In this document: one piece after another, positions 1-8,900 of the stretch
How the letters are laid out: the number at the start of each line of letters is the position of its first letter
Position numbering within the stretch: position 1 is the stretch's first letter
Source of the DNA: an uncultured Caryophanales bacterium
GTDB lineage: Bacteria; Bacillota_I; Bacilli_A; RFN20; CAG-826
Direction: 5' to 3'
Length of the DNA stretch: 47,655 nucleotides
Assembly: GCA_946414655.1 (NCBI GenBank)
Contig: CAMKPL010000007.1
Span: 1 to 47,655 of the forward strand
Translations under genes and position numbers: made by a program
The notes under the pieces: generated by a model
What the model was told of the DNA's origin: nothing
Database searches by the model: none
The model's input: only the letters and a program-made list of their open reading frames with translations

Positions 1-157
1 GAGGGCGGCGATGACCATGGGGGTGGGTATTTTTTAGACCCCCCTCGGGGTTCTACATTTTCAAATGGTCACGGGTACTAAATAAATTTTTTATGGGATT
101 CTTTTACGATGTATAATGATTATTGTAGAATGTTTTGAATTTTTATTGTTTAAGAAT
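1..157. other. Gene-free left edge with cos-like C/G-rich patch
   Basis: No coding region with a ribosome site was found. Bases 1-60 hold G- and C-runs (GGGGG around 20, CCCCCC around 40) separated by an A/T run. This resembles the C/G-rich stretch beside the cohesive-end site and small terminase gene of HK97-like phages of Gram-positive hosts. That comparison is from memory. Bases 61-157 are A/T-rich without a recognised site. Confidence 0.3.
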
Positions 158-188
158 GTTTCCTCCTCTTTAGAATTGAGGAGGAAAC
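158..188. terminator. Perfect 11-bp inverted repeat after the last gene
   Basis: Arms GTTTCCTCCTC and GAGGAGGAAAC pair perfectly around a 9-base loop, just past the stop of the last minus-strand gene. There is no long T-run on the transcript, so it may be a weak terminator, an RNA 3'-end stabiliser or a bidirectional element. Confidence 0.55.
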
Positions 189-197
189 TTAAAAGTT

Positions 198-479
198 TTA
201 TGATACGTATTCAGAGTCGGGTGATGCTTCTCTGTAAACCAGGATTCTGTTTCCTGTAAGATTCAACGCAACAGCTTCTTCAGCAGCTTTGTTGTAAGCA
301 GCCCTTTCTTCTCTATTGGATAGGTCCGTTGATTCACAGACTCTAGCCATATAAGCACAAGTATTGTAACCTTTTGCGATGTCAAATCTGTACCAATTGA
401 TAAAATCGTCAAAAGGATTGTAAGGATTGTCAGAAGTCGAAAGCAAACAATCGACAACTTTTCTTTCATTTTCGTTCAT
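198..479 (-). CDS. Conserved small phage protein, unknown function
   Basis: 93 residues, soluble, acidic, no membrane segment. An AAGGAG ribosome site sits 8-9 bases before the ATG. The pattern NPFDDFINWYRFDIAKGYNTC near residues 21-41 (written here only as a landmark) recalls a small protein common in Clostridia phages near the terminase region; that is from memory and gives no function. It is the last gene before the left edge, 17 bases after the RNA polymerase gene, and is probably co-transcribed with it. Confidence 0.75.
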   Translation of the reverse strand: MNENERKVVDCLLSTSDNPYNPFDDFINWYRFDIAKGYNTCAYMARVCESTDLSNREERAAYNKAAEEAVALNLTGNRILVYREASPDSEYVS

Positions 480-496
480 TTGGCTTTCTCCTTTCT

Positions 497-3313
497 TTAA
501 TTCAATTGTTTACGCAAAGTTGTTGTACTGATTCCAAACATGTCAGCAACTTCTTTTTGTGTGAAACCTGAATTAAGCATAGCTTTGGCCCTGGCTATAT
601 TAGCCCCTGACATTACTGCATAGTTTGTCTCTTTAGGGAATGCATGCTTCTTAACTGATTCTTGATCAGCTCTTCGCAAAACATCCTCTAAGAAAGTCTT
701 CTTTAAAGCTCCAGCCTGAATTGCAGACCATTCTTTGTCATTAATCTCAAAAGCACTAGCTTTGTTAAGAATAGCTCTTTGCTGATCCATAACTTGCTTT
801 CTAAGCTTGCTAAGATGCGCTTTGCCATCAGCACTTTTGTTATTGTAACGATCAGGATAGTTCTTCATACGATCATTGACAATGATGGTGGTTACTCTGG
901 CTGCTCTACGCTCCAGTACTGCATTAACTTTCGCAGTATCGACTTTCTCTTTCAATGACTTCACTTCTTCCTCATATAGGTCCGCCATCTTGGGATTGTA
1001 TGGTAAGTCTTCTACCTTAGTGGACTCCAGTCTAGCCTTATTAGCTAAGGCCTTCATCTGGTTAGCATACTTAGCGTATACTAATTCGGTCTGGTACTTA
1101 CCAGGAGATACCAGCTCCATAGCATCCTTGGCCTCCGCCATCTTGGTAGACTCAATGGTCTTAAGCTTGCCAGTAGGATCATACTTAGGATGATTTGGAC
1201 CATAATACTTCCATCTTCCTGTTTCAGGATCAACAGTTTGTCTTTTCTCTGTGTATCGCCAGATCTTTTCACCTGTTTCAGGATCTATCTTACCCTGCCA
1301 TTCTCTGTCAGGAACATGTTCTTCACCACTTGCTTTAGAAATGATAGTACCTGATCCACCATACTTACCATTCTCTTTCTTCTGGTAAATACGCTGGAGT
1401 TCATCTATTCTCATCTCCTCCTTACAAGCTTTCCAATTAAGCTTATGCTTCTCAGCATCAATAATAACCTGAGAATACTTTACAGCACGGGCCATCTCAT
1501 CAGGATCTGCACCTATCAGGTTCATATCTGTAATAAGATTTGTTACGATACCCATCTCTGTCTGCTGCTTGTTATGTTTAATAACAGGCATACCCTCATA
1601 ACCAGGATACTGAGCCTTACCATCAAATCCTTCAAGAGCTTTGAGCTGAGGAGCTGACTTAATAAGACCTTTGTTGTTAGGAATAACTACAACAGTATCT
1701 CCATCGAAGTCTGCGCCTGACAATCTTTCAGCTGCCTTAGGATTCATACACAAAGCATCAGATACATCTGTACCTATCATCGCACGACATTCTCTATTTC
1801 TATTGTTTACTGTAAGAATAGGAATGGCAAACTTTCCTTCATGAGGAAAACGAATAAGAGCAAGCTTATCACCATCTTTGTATCCAGGTGCATAGCATTC
1901 ATCTTCCTTTAGTGTCTTACCAGGAAGAATAACGCAAACACTTTGACCGGGTAATGAAGCTGCTTTCATATGCACAGCAGCTGTGTCGCATTCATCAGCA
2001 AACTCTATAAGCTCTTTTCTTCTAACAACAGGATTACTTATCTTCTGAATTTCTTCATATTGTTCCATAATCTTGGTGCGCTGAAGTTCAAGCTGTCTCT
2101 CAGCAAGACGAGGATCCTGTTTGGATAACACCTGAGTAGCCAATGTTTTAGCTGATGTCCAGTCACCCCATTTTCCTTGCTCATTTACTTTATTAATACA
2201 ACCAAGCTGCTCATTTCCTTTTGAATCTGTATAATGTGTTTGACCACCTCTACAAATCTGAGCACCGAAAGGATCTTCCTGATCTACTGTGCCATCAGGA
2301 TTCTTCTTCATCGGTTTAAGAAACTGCTTTGCATTGTCATCATTAGACATCATAACATATTTCTTATCAGACTTTGGAGTATGAGCAATAATATCGATGC
2401 CAGGAGGAAAATCTTTAGGATCAGCATATACTGCCATTCCTTTAAGATAATGAGTTCCATCAACACCGATACGAACCTGATTGTATCTGTTTTCTCCCAT
2501 ATCCAAATCAGGAACACCACGCTTGATAGAGATAAGACCATCTCTAGGATCATTCCAATCAATCATCACTCGCTTGGAAGATATAGATTTGGGCTGCTCA
2601 ATACCGATTGTGGTTTTATTATTTTCATCAACATGAATATCGCAAGGAGGTTCAATCTTATCAAGATTCACAGAAATATCTCTGAATGCTCTCTTAAGTT
2701 TTTCCTGCTCGCTAAGACCTTTCCACTCTTCAGGTGGAGAATATAAAAACATCATTTCTGTTTCTCTTTTGATGTTGTTAGGATTAGGAACCTTTTTCTT
2801 GATCACCATATATCCTTCATCTTTGAGAACTGTCAATGCTGCCTCTAACTTAGTAGGTGTAACACCCATAATATTCGACACACCTTTGCCGACATCAATT
2901 GCACGAACAGTTTTGTTTTTCTCCATATGTTCGATCAACTTGTCAGCAAGATCTCTTGTATGTCTTACCTGCTCTTCAGTGTCAGGCTTCAACCAAGAAT
3001 TAATAGTAGATTCTGAAACACCCATTTTCTCAGCAATAGCCTTGGGTGACATTTGACGAGTATATCTCAACTCTTTAGCATGCGCAATATTTCCTGCTTT
3101 TGTAGCATCTTTAGCATAAGAATATCTATAGCGCAACTCTTTCATAGTCATGCCGAATTCTTCTGCTATTTCTTTGTCAGACTTACCTTGCTTTCTAAGT
3201 TCAGCCCAACCTTGGAACCAAGGCTCATCCTGATAAGGATGTTTTCCAGATCCCCAAGGATATCTTCCTGAGTGTCTTTTGGTTCCAGTGTGTAAGATAT
3301 AATCGTGTTCCAT
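497..3313 (-). CDS. Single-chain DFDGD RNA polymerase (YonO / crAss gp66-like)
   Basis: 938 residues. The core holds the double-psi beta-barrel signature of two-barrel RNA polymerases, LSGADFDGDT at residues 531-540; D535, D537 and D539 are the expected metal ligands. Upstream, residues 473-503 (DGDKLALIRFP landmark) look like barrel strands. This catalytic motif is shared by cellular beta' subunits, fungal QDE-1, SPbeta YonO and crAss-like phage RNA polymerases; YonO and the crAss-like enzymes work as phage-encoded polymerases. Helix-turn-helix-like stretches lie at about 44-65, 88-107 and 917-937, with a winged-helix-like region at 135-172. The N-terminus carries HTGTKRHSGRYPWGSG, a tag-like motif seen in other phage proteins. 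Start: GAGGAG nine bases before ATG. It lies at the downstream end of the replication operon. Which promoters it reads is unknown. Confidence 0.87.
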   Translation of the reverse strand: MEHDYILHTGTKRHSGRYPWGSGKHPYQDEPWFQGWAELRKQGKSDKEIAEEFGMTMKELRYRYSYAKDATKAGNIAHAKELRYTRQMSPKAIAEKMGVSESTINSWLKPDTEEQVRHTRDLADKLIEHMEKNKTVRAIDVGKGVSNIMGVTPTKLEAALTVLKDEGYMVIKKKVPNPNNIKRETEMMFLYSPPEEWKGLSEQEKLKRAFRDISVNLDKIEPPCDIHVDENNKTTIGIEQPKSISSKRVMIDWNDPRDGLISIKRGVPDLDMGENRYNQVRIGVDGTHYLKGMAVYADPKDFPPGIDIIAHTPKSDKKYVMMSNDDNAKQFLKPMKKNPDGTVDQEDPFGAQICRGGQTHYTDSKGNEQLGCINKVNEQGKWGDWTSAKTLATQVLSKQDPRLAERQLELQRTKIMEQYEEIQKISNPVVRRKELIEFADECDTAAVHMKAASLPGQSVCVILPGKTLKEDECYAPGYKDGDKLALIRFPHEGKFAIPILTVNNRNRECRAMIGTDVSDALCMNPKAAERLSGADFDGDTVVVIPNNKGLIKSAPQLKALEGFDGKAQYPGYEGMPVIKHNKQQTEMGIVTNLITDMNLIGADPDEMARAVKYSQVIIDAEKHKLNWKACKEEMRIDELQRIYQKKENGKYGGSGTIISKASGEEHVPDREWQGKIDPETGEKIWRYTEKRQTVDPETGRWKYYGPNHPKYDPTGKLKTIESTKMAEAKDAMELVSPGKYQTELVYAKYANQMKALANKARLESTKVEDLPYNPKMADLYEEEVKSLKEKVDTAKVNAVLERRAARVTTIIVNDRMKNYPDRYNNKSADGKAHLSKLRKQVMDQQRAILNKASAFEINDKEWSAIQAGALKKTFLEDVLRRADQESVKKHAFPKETNYAVMSGANIARAKAMLNSGFTQKEVADMFGISTTTLRKQLN

Positions 3314-3316
3314 TTT

Positions 3317-3895
3317 TTACTGCTCCTCTCTTTTGATTGACTCTATTAATTTATCAAAAGCTATGATCTTGTCCATGATAGGAGCTATTTGCTCGATACC
3401 AGGATTCTCAATTAAAATATCATCATTCTGATATACTCTTAGCTCTATATCTGTCTCATTAAGATCAAGATCATACTCTAAGAAAAACAGTGCTGCATAT
3501 ATCTCCAGCTGAGGCAAATTTCCATATTTATCTGCTACAGGAGTTGTTCCTGTTTTCAGATCGTGAATCCTAAGAAACCGATCTGTCTCGGAATATGAAA
3601 TTGTGTCAGCTGTACCAAAACAATTATCTGAATAATATAACAACTGTTCTGGCTTCATCCTGAAACCTATTGCGTCGTTTACATATCTATTCAGTGTTGC
3701 TGTGGTTGGTGGTAGCTTGATTCGATTTTCAATCAGCTCTGCAGCTATTGCATGAAGCTTGGTGCCTCGTGCGGTGGCTAAATAACTGTAGTAAGTTTCA
3801 GTCAGCTTATCTTCATCATATGAAAGCCAACTATGCTTGCTTGCGCCTAGGAACGCGTGAGCTCCTGCGAGACGCGAATGCCGATTCCATCTCAT
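3317..3895 (-). CDS. PD-(D/E)XK nuclease, RecB/Cas4-like
   Basis: 192 residues from the preferred start. RecB-family nuclease motifs are visible: H48 in RGTKLH, D97 in CFGTAD, D112 and K114 in HDLKTG, and QLEIYA at 129-134. Such enzymes cut or resect DNA ends and in phages are linked to recombination or replication. Longer starts exist in frame (3937, 3913, 3904), but AGGAGG lies nine bases before the ATG at 3895 and the resulting N-terminus (MRWNRHSRLAGAHAFL) fits relatives. The 5' end, including the ribosome site, lies inside the upstream nuclease gene. Confidence 0.8.
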   Translation of the reverse strand: MRWNRHSRLAGAHAFLGASKHSWLSYDEDKLTETYYSYLATARGTKLHAIAAELIENRIKLPPTTATLNRYVNDAIGFRMKPEQLLYYSDNCFGTADTISYSETDRFLRIHDLKTGTTPVADKYGNLPQLEIYAALFFLEYDLDLNETDIELRVYQNDDILIENPGIEQIAPIMDKIIAFDKLIESIKREEQ

Positions 3896-4160
3896 CCAAT
3901 ACATCCTCCTCATTTTCTGGACTGATGAAAGAAGCATATGACATGCGATTCATTTTTGAAATATAATAAGATTGATTGCTTTGTCTAGAAGCTTTCTTTT
4001 CTCTCTTACATTCCAATGCAGCCCAATTATCTTCGTGAAGGACTAACAGATCAGGTATGCCTTGAATATATCTGGCATCATTCTTCAAGACCATACAACC
4101 AGGAAATCGGTCTTTAATCCTGTCTATTAATCCGGATTGGTATCTGTTCTCATTTTTCAT
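3831..4160 (-). CDS. VRR-NUC domain nuclease
   Basis: 109 residues. A VRR-NUC (PD-(D/E)XK) core is visible: G34-I-P-D37, then E50-x-K52 in LECKRE and Q60/Q64. Phage proteins with this stand-alone domain are expected to act on branched DNA such as Holliday junctions. The start has AAAAGGAG six bases upstream. The gene ends with TAG and its last 65 bases overlap the RecB/Cas4-like gene in another frame, so two related-fold nucleases are made as a coupled pair. Confidence 0.82.
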   Translation of the reverse strand: MKNENRYQSGLIDRIKDRFPGCMVLKNDARYIQGIPDLLVLHEDNWAALECKREKKASRQSNQSYYISKMNRMSYASFISPENEEDVLDEMESAFASRRSSRVPRRKQA

Positions 4161-4254
4161 GACCGTCTCCTTTTAAAAATTAAACAAAAAGTTTTAAGGA
4201 TTGAAAAATATCAAAATCCTCTATAGCGGACCTTGTATATTATCTCTCCCCTCA

Positions 4255-4272
4255 CCATATGGAGTGAAAAAA
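4255..4272 (-). promoter_or_regulatory. Outlying T-tract/CAC promoter-like element
   Basis: On the transcribed strand TTTTTTCACTCCATATGG lies directly after the SF2 helicase stop and about 95 bases before the VRR-NUC start. It matches the recurring TTTTTTCAC-N5-TATWAT element of the 10-27 kb region, but with a poor -10 half. It may instead be only the T-run of a terminator. Confidence 0.4.
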
Positions 4273-4278
4273 CTACTG

Positions 4279-5457
4279 TCATGAATATTTGGCCAAAAAC
4301 TCGTCAAAATCTTCAAAATACTTGCTTTCATTGAAGTCTTTTTTATCTTTTAGACACCTGGTTATTGACTTGTCTATATTAGCATTAGATTTTAAGAAGT
4401 AATAATATAAATGTGTAAATGGTGTATTAAGTCTATCGATACGACCAGCAGCTTGTGTCATCATCTTATAAGAGTGATTCAAACTGTAAAATATAATAGT
4501 GTTAGTCTTAATGCAATTCCATCCTTCAGCTCCAGCAGAGTACTGAACCAAATATACCCAATACTTATCAGTCTTCGGAATCTCTTCATGCTTATGTCCA
4601 TTCCATTGACTATACACATATTTCTTTTCTTCACATAATTTTATTAACAACTCAAGTTCATAATTGAAGTTGTAAAATATAATAGAACCAACTGCTTTCT
4701 CTATAAGAGTACTAAGCTTGTTCAGACGATCAGGATCTGAGTTAACAACTCTTCTCAAACATTGACTTAGCTCAGAAGCATTTATTATTGGTTCATCTTT
4801 AAATATGTTCCAACGATTCTTTAAAATATAAAAGTAATTTTCTTTGTCATAATTGCATATGACATCTTCGTCATGTCTAATAGTCTTTCTCTTAAAATCC
4901 ATATTAACCAAAATATCATCTCGATGTTTCTCGAGAAGTTTGGTATTGACATAATGATCTATAACTGGAAAATTCATAAATGGTTTATAGACAACATGCA
5001 TCTTAATAAATTCGTTACGATTTTTATAAAAGCCATTTGCTATAAAAACTGGAATATAATCGGACCAATTATCTCCAGGAGTAGCGCTCAATAAAATCCA
5101 ATCATTGGTTTTAGCAATCTTAATAAATGTCTTAGCCCATTTACCAGAACCAACTACTCGCTGTTCATCAAATATAAAGAACTGATTCTTTACTTTAACA
5201 TATTTCTCTATATTATTCCAACTGTCTATTGTTATCTTACAATTGAAACAGAATGGTATACATTCTTCGTCCCATTCGCAAGTGTCTCTTTTTCTAGCTG
5301 TTGTGATAATATAAAGATTTTTCTTTTTCTTTACTTTATCGAAATATGCTAAAGATGTTCTAGACTTGCCTGAACCGACTCCACCAACTAAGATGGAGCC
5401 AGTCCGAAGTTCATTTACTGCGGCAAGCTGATAATCATATAGATCAGTCTTCTTCAT
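4279..5457 (-). CDS. SF2 DNA helicase
   Basis: 392 residues from ATG at 5457. Superfamily 2 motifs in order: Walker A GGVGSGKS at about 25-32, motif II FDEQR at about 96-100 (DEQR in place of DEAD/DEAH), motif III LSATPG at about 123-128, and motif VI QAAGRIDR near residue 340. The spacing and QAAGRxxR motif fit the small phage SNF2/UvsW-like helicases that remodel forks or branched DNA. Two in-frame upstream codons allow a TTG start at 5463. There is no strong ribosome site; the start lies inside the end of the ssDNA-binding gene, so translation is probably coupled. Confidence 0.87.
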   Translation of the reverse strand: MKKTDLYDYQLAAVNELRTGSILVGGVGSGKSRTSLAYFDKVKKKKNLYIITTARKRDTCEWDEECIPFCFNCKITIDSWNNIEKYVKVKNQFFIFDEQRVVGSGKWAKTFIKIAKTNDWILLSATPGDNWSDYIPVFIANGFYKNRNEFIKMHVVYKPFMNFPVIDHYVNTKLLEKHRDDILVNMDFKRKTIRHDEDVICNYDKENYFYILKNRWNIFKDEPIINASELSQCLRRVVNSDPDRLNKLSTLIEKAVGSIIFYNFNYELELLIKLCEEKKYVYSQWNGHKHEEIPKTDKYWVYLVQYSAGAEGWNCIKTNTIIFYSLNHSYKMMTQAAGRIDRLNTPFTHLYYYFLKSNANIDKSITRCLKDKKDFNESKYFEDFDEFLAKYS

Positions 5458-5941
5458 CACCAATTACATTCTGAGCTGAATCCGGAATATCATAGTACTG
5501 ATCCTCAAACTCATCTTCGACGATGGTAACATACATGGTTTTCAAATATGCTTTGATACCAGACTTACCATTTACGGTATAGTGATACGGATTTATAGCA
5601 ATATCTGCAAACTCAATATCAGCCCAATCCAGAATGTTCACTTCATCTTCGCCGATCTGTGTCTGGCCTTTTCTTGAAACCATAACAATCTTAGGCGGTC
5701 TACCTTTTCCGCCGAATCCGACTTTGATCTGAATATAAGGTGTAGGCTCATCTCCTTCATCACGAGGATTCAGGAAACGAACATTCCAACCTTCTTTGAT
5801 CATATCATCTGCATCATCAGGATGCAGCAGAAGACAAAAGTTTCTATCGCCCTCTTTGTTGAACTTTCCCTCCTTTCCTGAAAAATTCCTGAAACGAATC
5901 GCTCCAGGTTTTACATCCTTAAAAATCTTTTTGTCTGCCAT
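5444..5941 (-). CDS. Probable phage ssDNA-binding protein
   Basis: 165 residues with an acidic C-terminus (DEED), as in many ssDNA-binding proteins. FRNFSGKEGKFN (residues 17-28) and NGKSGIKAYLKTMYVTI (about 124-140) recall a phage family annotated as single-stranded DNA-binding protein in gut phages; the identification is from memory. An AAGGAGG site precedes the ATG. It lies between the helicase-primase-polymerase and the SF2 helicase, which suits a replication role. Confidence 0.68.
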   Translation of the reverse strand: MADKKIFKDVKPGAIRFRNFSGKEGKFNKEGDRNFCLLLHPDDADDMIKEGWNVRFLNPRDEGDEPTPYIQIKVGFGGKGRPPKIVMVSRKGQTQIGEDEVNILDWADIEFADIAINPYHYTVNGKSGIKAYLKTMYVTIVEDEFEDQYYDIPDSAQNVIGDEED

Positions 5942-5971
5942 AATAATTTCCTCCTTTTTTCTATTGTGGCT

Positions 5972-8900
5972 TTATACTGCTTCCGGGAATGGAATTTCTT
6001 CATCCACTCCATCGGGAACATTAACATTTAACATTTTACTCCAAGGCACACCCTCATAAGGTTTAGGATCTACCAACCACGAGAACTCACCAAATTCCTC
6101 AATGTGAGCTACAGCTTTGTCAGCCATTACAGCATAATAAGAAATATCAATATCCTTTTCCATATTGAGATTCTCAACTACACTTGTTTCCAGCCAACGA
6201 TATCCTTTAGCGCCTTCTGCGCTATACATCTTACCATTCTGATCTCTCAACAGAACTCCGCCTCCCTTACCAGGCAAGATAGGTAAGAATGAACCAACTT
6301 TACCAACGAACACATAATTGTGTTCACCATCCGGCATATCTTCATTCATATCCAAATATAAAGCACTCTTAACAGACTTAGTCTGAGCATAGTCACTTAA
6401 TGTCAATTCTTCTTTACTGAACAATGACTTAAATATAAACGGTTCTGCAAACTCTGCTCCTGTTGCTGTCCATTCTCCAGCAGATCCATCAGATTCGCGA
6501 TATCTTGCAATATAAACTGCATCATTTACTAAGCACATCTTATCATATGTTGCTTCCCACTCAAATTCATAACCATATCTAGCACCAAACTCCATAACAA
6601 AGTCAACAATATCCTGATCAATATCAGGAATCTTAATGGAGTCTGTCTTAATATGTGCAACTGTGTAACCGCGCTTTCTAACTTCTTCAGCAAGGTCAAC
6701 CATAAACAGTGCACCTCTTTTTGCAATAATATTATCTTTATTTCTGCTATCTCTGAACGGATTATCAAAGTTAGCAGATGTCAAACCATAGACAGAGTTA
6801 ATAACTGTCTTCAACGCATTGCTAAGATCTTTAGAACTGATTTCTCCAGAATCGATCATAGCAATATACTTAGTTAACTTACCATCCAAAATATCATTAA
6901 GTTCATCCCAATCTTTTCTCTTGATGGCAATACGACCTTCAATAAGTTCAGCAAATCTTCTTGTGAACCTAGGACCAAATATACATTCAGCCATACCAGA
7001 ATGAGGATGCATTGAAGCAACATCCAATAATCCAACAAGTCCATACATACCAGGTTCGGCATACACATAGCCGCCTTCGCCAACTTCAATTCCCTTATAA
7101 ACACTCTTTCCATTCTCAAAAGAATATCCAGGAAAATACGGCAACAATGAATCTGTGTTTTCAGACCACCACTTCATCATATACGGGAACTTCTCCCATA
7201 AGAAGTCACTTACTTCCGGTTCCAAATATGTTACCGGTTTGCTAAGATCTCTGTAACAGAATTCATCCTGCGGATGCTTATTATCGCCAAATATAATTTT
7301 TGTCGAATGCTGGTTTGTACTGTTGTTAGGTGTCATACCATCAATATCTGCCAGAATAATTCTCGCAAGGTAATCGCCCTTAAGATGGTTAAACACTACT
7401 TCTGTAGACATAACGTCATTCTTACAATACTCTACAACCTGATCCCATAATTCTTCAGGAACTGGCTGATCCCAAGGAAGATTATTTTCCAAATGGTTAA
7501 TACCAAGTTCAATCTCCCATTTCTTCAAACTCTTTTTATTCATCGCAGAACTGAAATCATAAATATCAGTGTAACTCAAGTTGTAAGCATTAAGAAATGT
7601 CGCCTTAGGCTCATTGTTAATAATCCTCTGACTGAGCTTGAACAACTGCTCTTCAGAATATCCAAGAATACGACCATAACAGATATGATTGTCATACCTA
7701 CGATTATTGAATCCTACAAGCTTTTTCTTACAGAATTCTTCAATTGTTTTCGGAGAAGGATTAATCAACCCAACCATATCATCCTTACCATATGTCTTAT
7801 AACACAAGACAAACAGGTTTGGGAACACTTCCACGTCAAATATAACCATAGGATCATCATCCTTATATTCAGGACCACTATTGTTATCGATCACACTATC
7901 AATATCCTGATAGAAGTGCATCTTGCTAACTAACCCAACACAATATTCTGCGTGATTGCTCGAGTTACTAGCAAATGCTAATACTTTAGGACGAAGATCA
8001 CTAACATCATAATCGACTCCTTCCTTGTAAGCATCTTCCAATAACTTGTAAATATAATCTACAGATGGCTTAGTTCCAGGATGATACTCTTTTGCTAAGT
8101 TCTTCATAATCATTGTACGAAGAGCTTTTTCATTACTCACTACAAAATCACTTACCATTTTTACATCTCCTTTCTCTTTTAATGGTAATCCGCTATTAAT
8201 GGTGGCTATCGGCAGATTAACACACTGGGTAAGTTTTCTTCGCAACGATGAGTTACCAGTAAATATCTTAATCTCAATGTCATTGTCATATACATTCTTA
8301 AGCATTGTAGGATCACCATCGTAAATATAATGAAGATGAATGCCTTGACCTGACTTACTCAATTCTGCATATGTTGGCGGAAACTTGTTAGCAGCTTCCA
8401 TATTCAAATATAAACTCTTTTCACCTGTCTCAGGGTCTTTAATATCAAAGTCTATTACAATATGATTCAGTGGTAACTGAACATAATGAAGTAAACCAGT
8501 TTCTAAAGAACTTAATTTTGTTTTAACTTTTTCCCATCGAAGAAATGGTAGACCCTGATTATTAGCATATTGTGCAGGACAATCCTCACATAAAATATCA
8601 AAATTGCTATTTTCAACTTTTTCAAACTTTAACCAAGTTTCTAACTTTTCTTTTACTTTTTCAAATATAATTCCAATCTTCCTAAATCTAAAACCCGAAT
8701 AATAATTTTTAAGTCTCTTATCATCTCTGATAGTATCTGCTGAGAACTTATCAAAATAGTCTTTTAATTCTAACTTAAATCTGATCTTATTAAAAGTATA
8801 TTTCATATCAGATAATTCACAATATCTTTTATAACAATCCCACGCATCAACTAACTTACATCCATTATTTTCATCAAGAAATTCTGTATAACAATCTTCA

